14,745 nt of DNA. Source: DSNY01 sp037446035 (GTDB taxonomy: Bacteria; Pseudomonadota; Gammaproteobacteria; Burkholderiales; Burkholderiaceae_F). The DNA lies in NCBI GenBank assembly GCA_037446035.1, contig JBBIJJ010000076.1, positions 1-14,745 of the forward strand, in the 5' to 3' direction. The translations under genes were made by a program, and so were the position numbers. Positions 7,119-14,733 of this stretch are shown here, piece by piece (within the stretch, counting starts at the first letter, position 1; every line of letters starts with the position of its first letter). The notes below the pieces were generated by a model. The model worked only from the letters and a program-made list of their open reading frames with translations. It ran no database searches and was not told the origin of the DNA.

Positions 7119-7246
7119 CAACAGCGCTCGACGACGCGCCGACGGGATGGAAAAAAAGCGGCGCCTGGCCGCCTAACCCGGATGGCTCACAAGGGTCGCG
7201 GAAAATCGCGCCGGGATCAGGCCGATCCGGGCGAGCGCCGCAGCGA

Positions 7247-7270
7247 GGAACGTCGCCGTCGCGACGTTCC
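7247..7270. repeat. Perfect 10-bp stem hairpin
   Basis: GGAACGTCGC (7247-7256) is followed by the loop CGTC and the exact complement GCGACGTTCC (7261-7270). No T-run follows, so a factor-independent terminator is unlikely; an RNA structure or protein-binding palindrome is possible. Confidence 0.6.
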
Positions 7271-7311
7271 GCATGAAGCGCCGGCCGGGTGGCGCGAGAC
7301 CCCGCGAGCAC

Positions 7312-7345
7312 CGCGACAGCGAGCGCCCAGGCGCACGCTGTCGCG
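7312..7345. repeat. 34-base near-perfect hairpin
   Basis: CGCGACAGCG (7312-7321) pairs perfectly with CGCTGTCGCG (7336-7345). Inside, after one A-A mismatch, GCGC (7323-7326) pairs with GCGC (7331-7334) around the loop CCAG. The full stem is 14 pairs with one mismatch, strong enough to form in RNA. Confidence 0.6.
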
Positions 7346-7439
7346 AGGCCGTATCGCCCGGCGCGCCGCATGCAGCAACGATGGCACTCGCATCCAGCGA
7401 GCGCCTTGCGAGAAATGCGGGCTAGCGCTCGGACGCAAA

Positions 7440-7460
7440 CACGCCGCGCCTGTGGGCGTG
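7440..7460. repeat. Short inverted repeat
   Basis: CACGCC (7440-7445) and GGCGTG (7455-7460) form a six-pair stem about 95 bases before the PRTase-fold gene start. It is weaker than the two hairpins upstream and could be chance at this GC content. Confidence 0.3.
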
Positions 7461-7554
7461 ACTCGGAACGAGGGCTGAAGCAGGCTCGCGCTTAACTTTG
7501 CCGTACCGAGGTTCAAACACACCCGCGGTGCGCAACTTCGAACTGGGAGCAGCG

Positions 7555-8673
7555 ATGAACCAAACCGCAATCCGAACCGACGATCCCGCGCGCTTGATGC
7601 ATTCGATCATTCAGCGCATCGCCACCGGCCCGCAGCTTTCCAAGGACATCGCCCGCCAGGAGGCGTACCTGGGAATGAAGGCGATCCTGGAGGGCCAGAT
7701 CGATTCGGTGCAGACCGGGATCTTCTTCATCGCGCTGCGCATGAAGCGGGAGACGGACGAAGAGAACCAAGGCGTGTTGGACGCCATTCTGGAGGCAACG
7801 CATCGGGTGACCGCCGCGGCGGACGAAGTCGTCGATATCGCGGACCCCTACGACGGCTACACCCGTAGTTTGCCGGCGTCGCCGTTTCTGCCGCCGCTGC
7901 TCGCGGAACTGGGGCTGCCGGCGGTCAACCATGGCGTAGACCGAGTCGGGCCCAAGTACGGCGTGACGGCGCGCCACGTCCTGCTGGCGGCGGGGGTTGA
8001 TGTGGATCTGTCGCCGCAGGCAGCGGCGGCGCGCTTGAGCAACTCCGCGCTGGGTTGGACTTACATCGATCAGGCGCGCTTCTGTCCGAAACTGCACGAC
8101 CTGGTGCCGCTGCGCGGCAGGATCGTCAAGCGACAGGCGGTCACCACGGTTGAAGTGGCAGCGCGCCCCATCGTCGGCCGCCAGCGCACCCACTTCGTCA
8201 CCGGCTACGTGCACAAGCCTTACCCGCCGGTGTACGCAATGCTGGCTCGCCATGCGGGCTTCGACTCTGGGCTGATCATCCGCGGGACGGAAGGCGGCGT
8301 GATCCCCAACTTGCGCCAGTCAAGCCCCTATTACCGGTTCCAGGACCGCGGTGCGGAGGTGGAAGCCCGGATCGACCCGCGCGCGTTGGGCGTCGCGCAA
8401 GAGCTACGCGCGGTGCCGCTACCCGAGGGCCTGCCACGGCACCAGGCGGAGGACCAGGTGGCTGGCGCGACGGAGCGCGCCGCAATGGCTCGCGCCGCGG
8501 CCGAGGCCGGGCTGGCGGCGTTGAGCGGCCAGCGCAGCCCGACATACGACGCGTTGCTGATCGGCGCCGCGCTGATCCTGCACCATGTCGGGCGCGCGCG
8601 CACGCTCGGCGAGGCCGCGGACCGGGTGCGGGCGGTGCTGGATTCGGGTCGCGCGCTGACGAGGGTGAAGTGA
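7555..8673 (+). CDS. Anthranilate phosphoribosyltransferase-like protein (TrpD2/YbiB-type, glycosyltransferase family 3 fold)
   Basis: This 372-residue protein has the architecture of the TrpD family. A helical N-terminal domain (about residues 12-85, with the LSKDIARQEAYLGMKAILEG and QTGIFFIALRMKRETDEE segments) precedes an alpha/beta domain. The PRPP-binding loop of true anthranilate PRTases, normally GTGGDG, is replaced by DPYDGYTR (98-104 region). The KHGNR motif is replaced by NHGVDRVGP (125-133), and the NILGPL-NP motif is missing. This resembles YbiB/TrpD2, which in E. coli is reported to bind nucleic acid rather than act in tryptophan synthesis. No trp genes are nearby. The ATG at 7555 follows GGGAG; an upstream TTG at 7498 is less likely. 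The stop overlaps the Rieske gene start by GTGA, so the two products probably work together. The substrate and role are unknown. Confidence 0.78.
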   Translation: MNQTAIRTDDPARLMHSIIQRIATGPQLSKDIARQEAYLGMKAILEGQIDSVQTGIFFIALRMKRETDEENQGVLDAILEATHRVTAAADEVVDIADPYDGYTRSLPASPFLPPLLAELGLPAVNHGVDRVGPKYGVTARHVLLAAGVDVDLSPQAAAARLSNSALGWTYIDQARFCPKLHDLVPLRGRIVKRQAVTTVEVAARPIVGRQRTHFVTGYVHKPYPPVYAMLARHAGFDSGLIIRGTEGGVIPNLRQSSPYYRFQDRGAEVEARIDPRALGVAQELRAVPLPEGLPRHQAEDQVAGATERAAMARAAAEAGLAALSGQRSPTYDALLIGAALILHHVGRARTLGEAADRVRAVLDSGRALTRVK

Positions 8674-9020
8674 GCTGCGGCGAATACCTGGCCGTGGCGG
8701 ACGCGCAGGAGCTTAAGCCTGGTCAGATGAAGCGCATCGAAGTTGCGGGACGCAAGCTGCTGCTTTGTCGTACCGACAATGCCTGGTATTGCGTGGACGA
8801 AATGTGCAGCCACGAGGAGTACTCGCTTTACTTCGGCTGCATCGAAGGCGGCACCCTGCGTTGTTCGCTGCATGGCAGCCGATTCGATCTGGCCAGCGGC
8901 CGGGCACTCGACGAACCGGCCGAGCAGCCGCTGCGTACCTATCCGCTGCGGCTGGCCTCGGGCCGGATCTGGGTGTGCCCGGTACCGACGCCCGACGCGC
9001 AGCCTGAAGAAGGCGCCTGA
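8670..9020 (+). CDS. Rieske [2Fe-2S] ferredoxin-like protein
   Basis: This 116-residue single-domain Rieske protein carries a [2Fe-2S] cluster bound by Cys46-X-His48 (CSH) and Cys65-X2-His68 (CSLH), followed by the usual GSRFD and the segment ASGRALDEPAEQPLRTYPL. It resembles the small soluble ferredoxins of ring-hydroxylating dioxygenases or NirD, and lacks a signal peptide or membrane anchor, so it should be cytoplasmic. The GTG start overlaps the previous stop by four bases and has GAGGGTGAA just upstream. No oxygenase, reductase or nitrite reductase large subunit lies in the window, so its redox partner is unidentified. The position behind the PRTase-fold gene implies joint function. It ends eight bases from the convergent lhr stop. 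Confidence 0.9.
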   Translation: MSCGEYLAVADAQELKPGQMKRIEVAGRKLLLCRTDNAWYCVDEMCSHEEYSLYFGCIEGGTLRCSLHGSRFDLASGRALDEPAEQPLRTYPLRLASGRIWVCPVPTPDAQPEEGA

Positions 9021-9028
9021 CGCCTCTA

Positions 9029-12000
9029 CTACTTCAGATACCGCAACACCGCCGGCACCTGTCGGCGCAGCAGCGCGTTGCGCGCATTCCACTGCGCCTC
9101 GGGCGCAAGCGTTTCGAGGAAGCGTGTCTCGCCGGCGGCGAGCAGCGCGATCGGCACGCCGTCGCGGTACAGCACGCGGTTGCCGGTCAGCGCAGGCAGC
9201 CGCGCGCCGGGGGTGAGGATGCCGATCAGGTTCAGCGGGTCGGCGCCGCTGACGGCAACCAGTGTGCCCGCGCACGGCTGCCGCCGTACGTCGCGCAGCA
9301 AGCCCACCGCTTCGGGGGCGGCGAACTGCTCGCCCGCCATGCCGGCGACGAAGCGGCCGCCGCGGATCTCACCGCGCGCTTCCAGCCGCCGATAGCAGCG
9401 CAGCAGGTTGCGCCACGGCGGCAGCCAATCCGCCTCGCGCGCGACCAGGCGCCAGAACACCACGCCGTAACGGCGCAGCAGCGTACGTGCGACGTGCTCG
9501 ACGACTTGCGCATCGTCGGCGGCGTTGCCGCTCGCGGCGCCGGTGTTGCGGCGGGCGAGTGCCCAGCGGCCGGCGTCCTCGATGCCGAACAGCGCCGTGC
9601 GCCGCAAACGCTTGCTGCCGTCGAAGCCGCGGCGTCGATCGGAAGGCACGAGCAGCGCGCGCAGTCCGCCGAAGCTGTCGGAGTTGACGAGCCCCTGCGC
9701 CACCAGTTCGCCGAGCGCTTCTTCGACCTGCGTGCGCAAAAGCCCCGTGCCTTCCACCAGCTCGTCGAAGAACGACGCGCCGTGCGACGCGATGAACGCG
9801 AGCACGCGCTCGCCGCGCGAGGTCAGCGCAACGTCGTGCCCGTTGCGCGCCAGCCGCGACCACAGGCCGAGATTGCGGCGGCTGGCGAGCGCGATCGGCG
9901 TCGTGCGCACCGGCGCAGGCGCGCGTTCGCCGCTTGCCGCCAGCGGCGCGATGCGTGTCCACACCACGCGGCCGGCGCGCGCCAGATCGTCGAGCCACGC
10001 CGGGTCGTATTCGTTGACGCGCGCCGGCAGGATCTCCGTTTCCCACGCCGCCGCCGGTGCCTCGAAGCCTTCGAGCTGCGCCACCACGTTCGCGACCGCG
10101 TCCGGCCCCTCGACGCGCGCGCCGGGCGCGACGCGCTGCCACTCGAAGAGGAACACGAGGAAGTCGCGCGCCTCGACCGGCTCGCTCTCCTGCCGCAGCC
10201 GGTGGACCGTGTAGCGATGGATGCGCGCCAGCAGCCGCCGGTCGCACCATTCCGTCCGTTGACCGTTGTCCGTTGACCGTTGTCCGTTGTCCGGGGTGAA
10301 GGCGCCACGCATCACCGAGCCTTCGGCTTCGAGCGCGATCAGCGCGGCTTCGATCTGCGGCTCGGGCAGGGCGAGCGAAGCGGCGAGTGCGGCGGGCGTC
10401 ACCGGGCCGAGACCCTGCAGGCGGTCGCGCAGGATTTCGGCGAGCGCCTCCTCGGGCGTCCAGGGCTTGCGGTATTCGGGCGGGGCGTCGATGGCCGGGT
10501 CGCGGGCCGCGGACGGAAACAGCGCGTCGAACTCCGGCAGGCGTTCGGCGGGGATGAAGATCGCCGTTGGGCCCCGTCCGAAAATCCCCCCTGGCCCCGC
10601 TTTTCCAAAGGGGGGTAACGGCAAGCGTGCCGCGCGCCTGGAGGCCGCGAGTTCGTTCGCGAACGCGCGCCAATCGGGCTGCGCGTCGATCTCGGCGTCG
10701 GTCAGGAAGGCGAGGCTCATCAGCGCGGCGTGCAGCTCGTCGGCGTTGCGCGCTTCGGGCCACACCTCCGAGCGCACGCGCGCGATCGCTTCGGCGTCCA
10801 GCCGGCCCAGGTCGGCCGCGCTTTCGGGGTCCAGGAAGCGGCGCGCGAGCACCGCCTGCGTGCGGCGTTCTTCCAGCGGCGCATCGTCGAGGAACGCGTA
10901 CGGCCGCGCGGACAGGATCTCCAGCGCCAGCGGCGACGGCTCGGTCAGATCGCGCGCGACGATCTCGACCTCGCCTCGTTCGATCGCAGCGAGCAGGCGT
11001 TCGAGACCCTCGATGTCCATCGCCTCGTGCAGGCAGTCCTCGATCGTCTGCCGCACCAGCGGATGGTCCGGGACCTCTCGGTCGCCGACGATGTTCTCGC
11101 CGCACGCCACCTGGTCCGGAAAGATCGTCGCCAGCAGATCCTCGGCCAGCATGCGCTGCAGTTGCGGCGCGATCTTGTTGCCGCCGCGAAAGCGCAGCAG
11201 CGCGAGCGCCACCGTCGCGTTCCAGCGCCAGCGCGTCGGGAACATTGGCGCCGCGAGCAGCGCCTGCACCAGCAGCGGCCGCACGGTCGCGGCGGACAGA
11301 TAGTGCGCGATGTCCGCGAGCGGGAAACTGTGCGCGGTGGCGAGCGACAGCACGATCGCGTCTTCGGTCGCCGCCGCCTGCAGCTCGAAGTCGAACTTGC
11401 GGCAGAAGCGCTTGCGCAGCGCCAGCCCCCAGGCGCGATTGAGCCGGCTGCCGAACGGCGCATGCACGACGAGCTGCATGCCGCCGGATTCGTCGAAGAA
11501 GCGTTCCAGCACCACGCAGCTTTGCGTCGGCAGCGTGCCCAGCGCCGCTTTGGCCGCCGCCAGGTAATCGAGCATCTGCTCGGCCGCGGCGGAGAACACG
11601 CCGACTGTGCCGGTGAGCCACGCCAGCGCCGCGTCGCGGCCGCCGACGTCGAGTTGCGCGGCGATCGTCGCGCGCAGCCGCGACACTGCCTGCGACAGCT
11701 CGTCCGAGCGGCCCGGCGCCTCGCCTAACCAGAACGGCACCGAGGGCGGCTGGCCGGCCGCGTCCTCGACGCGCACCGTGCCGCGCTCCACGCGCACGAT
11801 GCGGTACGAGTGGTTGCCGAGCTGGAACACGTCGCCGGCCAGACTTTCGACGGCGAAGTCCTCGTTCACGCTGCCGATCGTCTGCGCCTGCGGCTCCAGC
11901 ACCACCGTGTAGTCGGCCGTGTCCGGGATCGTTCCGCCGGACGTCACCGCCGCGAGCGCCGCCCCGCGCCGGCCGCGCAGCACGCCGTTGACCGCGTCCC

Positions 12001-13411
12001 GATGCACGAGCGCCTGCGTGCGGCCGCGCCGCGAGTGAAAGCCGTCGGCGAGCATGCGCACGACTTCGGTGAACTCGTCGCGCGTGAGAGCCGCGTACGG
12101 TGCCGTGCGCGCATACTGCGCGAACAGTTCGTCTTCTTTCCACTCACGCAGCGCCACTTCGGCGACGATCTGCTGCGCCAGCACGTCGAGCGGCTTGGCC
12201 GGCAGCGCGATGCAGTCGAGCTCGCCGCGGCGCACGGCGTCCAGCAGCGCCGCGCACTCGACCAGCTCGTCGCGCGACAGCGGAAACAGCCTTCCTTTCG
12301 GCGTGCCGCCGACCGCATGCCCGGAGCGGCCCACCCGCTGCAGGAACGCGGCGATCGAGCGCGTCGAGCCGATCTGGCACACCAGATCGACGTCGCCGAT
12401 GTCGATGCCCAGTTCCAGCGAGGCGGTGGCCACCAGCGCGCGCAGTTCGCCGCGCTTCAGGCGCTGCTCGGCATCGAGCCGCAGCTCGCGCGCTAGCGAC
12501 CCATGATGGGCGGTAACGAATTCCTCGCCGATGCGCTCGGAGAGATGCCGCGCGACGCGCTCGGCCAGCCGGCGCGTGTTGACGAAGACGAGCGTGGTGC
12601 GGTGCTCCTGCACCAGTTGCGCGAGCCGGTCGTACACCTGTGTCCAAACTTCGCCCGACATCACCGCCTCCAGCGGCGACGACGGCAGCTCTAGTGCCAG
12701 GTCGCGTTCGCGCGCATGCCCCGTGTCGACGGTCGTGCACGCGTCGTCGCCGCCGACCAGAAAGCGCGCGATCCGCTCGATCGGCTTCTGCGTCGCCGAC
12801 AGGCCGATGCGCACCAGCGGCCGGCCGGCCACCGCCTCGAGCCGCGCCAGCGACAGCGCCAGATGCACGCCGCGCTTGTTCGGGGCGAGGGCGTGGATCT
12901 CGTCGACGATCACCGTGCGCGTCGTCGCAAGCATCTTGCGGCCCGACTTGCTGGTCAGCAGGATGTACAGCGACTCGGGCGTGGTGACGATGATGTGCGG
13001 CGGGCTCCTGCGCATGCGCTCGCGCTCGGCGGCCGGCGTATCTCCGGTGCGCACCAGCGTGCGAATCTCGACGTCCGGCAGGCCGAGCGCCGCAAGCTCG
13101 GCGCGAATGCCGGCCAGCGGGCCTTCGAGGTTGGCGCGGATGTCGTTGGACAGCGCCTTCAGCGGCGAGACGTACACGACCTGCGTTTCGTCGCGCAATC
13201 CGTGCGCCACGCCTTGCCGCACCAGCTCATCGATCGCGCCTAGAAACGCCGCCAGCGTCTTGCCCGAGCCGGTCGGTGCGGCCACCAGCGCGTGCCGACC
13301 CGCCTTGATCGCCGGCCAGGCTTCGACCTGCGCCGGGGTCGGCGCGGCGAACGCGCGCGCGAACCACGCGCGCACGGCGGGGTGAAACAGGTCGAAGACG
13401 TCGCGTGTCAT
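9029..13411 (-). CDS. Lhr-type ATP-dependent DNA helicase, long form
   Basis: This 1460-residue superfamily 2 helicase is similar in length to E. coli Lhr (about 1540), a 3'-5' DNA translocase linked to DNA repair. Walker A is APTGSGKT (45-52), the DEAD-like box is DEIH (170-173), motif III is SATQ (205-208) and motif VI is QRVGRSGH (358-365). Characteristic Lhr-core sequences are AAPTGSGKTLAAFLGAIDEL and STRSIAAFLQRVGRSGHAVG. A DEAD/H-associated domain and winged-helix region follow, then the long C-terminal domain, which in E. coli Lhr is reported to have uracil-DNA glycosylase activity. The ATG at 13411 gives the family N-terminus DLFHPAVRAWFARAFAAPTPAQ; the open frame continues upstream to 14566 antisense-free but overlaps pncB, so it is rejected. 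Two repeat-derived insertions are read through at about residues 927-945 and 1038-1052. It is co-directional with pncB. Confidence 0.94.
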   Translation of the reverse strand: MTRDVFDLFHPAVRAWFARAFAAPTPAQVEAWPAIKAGRHALVAAPTGSGKTLAAFLGAIDELVRQGVAHGLRDETQVVYVSPLKALSNDIRANLEGPLAGIRAELAALGLPDVEIRTLVRTGDTPAAERERMRRSPPHIIVTTPESLYILLTSKSGRKMLATTRTVIVDEIHALAPNKRGVHLALSLARLEAVAGRPLVRIGLSATQKPIERIARFLVGGDDACTTVDTGHARERDLALELPSSPLEAVMSGEVWTQVYDRLAQLVQEHRTTLVFVNTRRLAERVARHLSERIGEEFVTAHHGSLARELRLDAEQRLKRGELRALVATASLELGIDIGDVDLVCQIGSTRSIAAFLQRVGRSGHAVGGTPKGRLFPLSRDELVECAALLDAVRRGELDCIALPAKPLDVLAQQIVAEVALREWKEDELFAQYARTAPYAALTRDEFTEVVRMLADGFHSRRGRTQALVHRDAVNGVLRGRRGAALAAVTSGGTIPDTADYTVVLEPQAQTIGSVNEDFAVESLAGDVFQLGNHSYRIVRVERGTVRVEDAAGQPPSVPFWLGEAPGRSDELSQAVSRLRATIAAQLDVGGRDAALAWLTGTVGVFSAAAEQMLDYLAAAKAALGTLPTQSCVVLERFFDESGGMQLVVHAPFGSRLNRAWGLALRKRFCRKFDFELQAAATEDAIVLSLATAHSFPLADIAHYLSAATVRPLLVQALLAAPMFPTRWRWNATVALALLRFRGGNKIAPQLQRMLAEDLLATIFPDQVACGENIVGDREVPDHPLVRQTIEDCLHEAMDIEGLERLLAAIERGEVEIVARDLTEPSPLALEILSARPYAFLDDAPLEERRTQAVLARRFLDPESAADLGRLDAEAIARVRSEVWPEARNADELHAALMSLAFLTDAEIDAQPDWRAFANELAASRRAARLPLPPFGKAGPGGIFGRGPTAIFIPAERLPEFDALFPSAARDPAIDAPPEYRKPWTPEEALAEILRDRLQGLGPVTPAALAASLALPEPQIEAALIALEAEGSVMRGAFTPDNGQRSTDNGQRTEWCDRRLLARIHRYTVHRLRQESEPVEARDFLVFLFEWQRVAPGARVEGPDAVANVVAQLEGFEAPAAAWETEILPARVNEYDPAWLDDLARAGRVVWTRIAPLAASGERAPAPVRTTPIALASRRNLGLWSRLARNGHDVALTSRGERVLAFIASHGASFFDELVEGTGLLRTQVEEALGELVAQGLVNSDSFGGLRALLVPSDRRRGFDGSKRLRRTALFGIEDAGRWALARRNTGAASGNAADDAQVVEHVARTLLRRYGVVFWRLVAREADWLPPWRNLLRCYRRLEARGEIRGGRFVAGMAGEQFAAPEAVGLLRDVRRQPCAGTLVAVSGADPLNLIGILTPGARLPALTGNRVLYRDGVPIALLAAGETRFLETLAPEAQWNARNALLRRQVPAVLRYLK
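10258..10292. repeat. Five 7-bp tandem repeats inside lhr
   Basis: Units GTTGACC and GTTGTCC alternate (10258-10264, 10265-10271, 10272-10278, 10279-10285, 10286-10292). On the coding minus strand they are read as a DNGQRST-type heptapeptide, giving PDNGQRSTDNGQRTE. In other Lhr proteins, as I recall them, RG-FTP is followed closely by EWC-RRLLARIHRYT, so this looks like a short in-frame insertion. Confidence 0.7.
10581..10615. repeat. Intergenic-type GC-rich palindromic repeat inside lhr
   Basis: CCCCCC (10586-10591) and GGGGGG (10610-10615) flank TGGCCCCGCTTTTCCAAA, preceded by AAAAT. On the coding strand it is read as PPFGKAGPGGIFGRG near residues 928-944. Poly-C/TTTGGAAAAG/poly-G units of this kind are common between genes in many GC-rich proteobacteria; finding one translated within a helicase is unusual. 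The identification as a dispersed repeat is from memory of the pattern. Confidence 0.6.
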
Positions 13412-13432
13412 GCGCCAGCCAAGGGTTGGCGC
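13412..13432 (-). promoter_or_regulatory. Hairpin abutting the lhr start codon
   Basis: On the lhr-sense strand GCGCCAACC, loop CTT and GGCTGGCGC form a nine-pair stem with one G-U pair. It ends directly at the ATG. Any weak ribosome-binding sequence (GGCTGG) lies within the stem, so the hairpin could lower translation. It might instead terminate the pncB message, although there is no T-run. Confidence 0.4.
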
Positions 13433-13536
13433 GCAGTGTAAGCGCCGTTCAGCGCCGGCAGCCGGCCGTCCGCAAGCCACGAGCCGAGACGCTCCGTCGA
13501 TGCCGGCCGCACCGGGCCGCGGGGCACGGTCGCGGC

Positions 13537-14733
13537 TCAAGGCGTCGCCGCCGGTTCCGGCTTCTTGATCTGAAAGACCTGACGCAGATAGGCGAGATAG
13601 GCTTCGTCCTCGCACATGTTCTTCTCCGGCGAGTCCGTCAGCTTGGCCACCGGCTGGCCGTTGCAGCGGACCATCTTGATGACGATCTGCAGCGGCGTGT
13701 AGCCGAGGTCGTTGGTCAGGTTGGTGCCGACGCCGAAAGCCACCCGCGCGCGGTCCTTGAACCGCTTGTACAACTCGACGACCTTCGGAAACGTCAGCGC
13801 GTCGGAGAACACGAGCGTCTTGGTCTTGGGGTCGACGCGGTTCTTCTCGTAGTGCGCGATCAGCCGCTCGCCCCAGGCGATCGGATCGCCGGAGTCGTGG
13901 CGCGCACCGTCGAACAGCTTGCAGAAGTACATGTCGAAGTCGCGCAGGAACGCATCCATGCCGTAGACGTCGCTCAGCGCGATGCCAAGATCGCCGCGAT
14001 ACTCGCGTGCCCACACCTCGAAGCCGAAGGTCTGCGAATCGCGCAGCCGCGGACCCAGCGACTGGCACGCCTGCAGGTATTCGTGCGCCATCGTGCCGAG
14101 CGGCGTCAGCCCGTGCTTCTGCGCGTACATCACGTTGCTGGTGCCGGCGAGCCTGTCCTTCAACTCTTCTTTCAGCGTCAGCAGCACCTCGTCGTGCCAC
14201 AGCCGCGAAAAGCGCCGGCGCGTGCCGTAGTCGGCGATGTGCACGCCCTCCATCTGCGGATCGTCGCGCACCAGCGCGATCTTCTCGCGTAGCCGCCGGC
14301 GGCCCTCGGCGTAATCCGGGATCGGCTGCGTGTTGCGGAAGTACACCTCGTTGACGATCGCCAGCACCGGGATCTCGAACAGGATCGTGTGCAGCCACGG
14401 GCCCTTGACGACGATCGCGATGCCGCCGTTTTCGCGGTCGGATCGTTCGACCGTGATGTACTTGGTGTTGAGCTGGAACAACCCGAGGAAGTCGACGAAG
14501 TCGCTCTTGATGAAGCGAAAGCCCCGCAGGTAATCCAGCTCGCGCTCGCGGAAGCGCAGTGTGCACAGCCAGGCGATTTCCTCGCGGATCTCGTCGATGT
14601 ACGGCGACAGGTCCACCCCCTTGTTGCGGCAGTTGAACCGGTACTCGACCTGTGCTCCCGGAAAGTGATGCAGCACGACCTGCATCATCGTGAACTTGTA
14701 CAGGTCGGTGTCGAGGAGGCTGGTGATGATCAT
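13537..14733 (-). CDS. pncB: Nicotinate phosphoribosyltransferase
   Basis: This 398-residue enzyme makes nicotinate mononucleotide from nicotinate and PRPP with ATP hydrolysis, in the Preiss-Handler NAD salvage pathway. The sequence is near-canonical for the proteobacterial PncB family: SLLDTDLYKFTMMQ at the N-terminus, ADYGTRRRFS (167-176), GTSN (197-200) and the GTMAHEY segment with His217, the position phosphorylated in characterised enzymes. The phosphate-binding region appears as DSGDP and FGVGTNLTNDLG. The length matches the family average. The ATG at 14733 is the family start, but only 12 bases of upstream sequence are in the window and no clear ribosome-binding site is seen in them. 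A 125-base gap separates it from lhr downstream on the same strand; a shared transcript is possible. Confidence 0.96.
   Translation of the reverse strand: MIITSLLDTDLYKFTMMQVVLHHFPGAQVEYRFNCRNKGVDLSPYIDEIREEIAWLCTLRFRERELDYLRGFRFIKSDFVDFLGLFQLNTKYITVERSDRENGGIAIVVKGPWLHTILFEIPVLAIVNEVYFRNTQPIPDYAEGRRRLREKIALVRDDPQMEGVHIADYGTRRRFSRLWHDEVLLTLKEELKDRLAGTSNVMYAQKHGLTPLGTMAHEYLQACQSLGPRLRDSQTFGFEVWAREYRGDLGIALSDVYGMDAFLRDFDMYFCKLFDGARHDSGDPIAWGERLIAHYEKNRVDPKTKTLVFSDALTFPKVVELYKRFKDRARVAFGVGTNLTNDLGYTPLQIVIKMVRCNGQPVAKLTDSPEKNMCEDEAYLAYLRQVFQIKKPEPAATP

Larger units (their letters stand above)
7119..7554. other. Gene-free intergenic stretch rich in hairpins
   Basis: No reading frame here looks like a real protein on either strand. 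The open frames are GC-skew shadows rich in Arg, Ala and Pro. The region holds three inverted repeats, listed separately, and the GGGAG ribosome-binding site for the PRTase-fold gene just before 7555. I cannot point to a promoter with confidence. It may be a long leader, a small RNA or degraded sequence. Confidence 0.4.

Noticed and set aside
6733..7371. Minus-strand frame beginning with a hydrophobic stretch (LATACAWALAVAVLAG) that resembles a signal peptide
   Set aside because: The hydrophobic stretch is encoded by the 7312-7345 hairpin. The rest runs through the fold-back element into the aminotransferase gene in the wrong frame, with no ribosome-binding site or family likeness.
10258..10292. 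Possible CRISPR-like or iteron array
   Set aside because: The units are only seven bases, contiguous and without spacers, and there are no cas or rep genes nearby.
9369..12143. 924-codon minus-strand frame inside lhr
   Set aside because: It is an alternative frame of lhr with very high Arg/Ala content; the lhr frame holds all helicase motifs.
13412..14566. Extension of the lhr frame upstream, giving an 1845-residue product
   Set aside because: This part overlaps pncB in another frame, is Arg/Ala-rich, and the known Lhr N-terminus begins at 13411.
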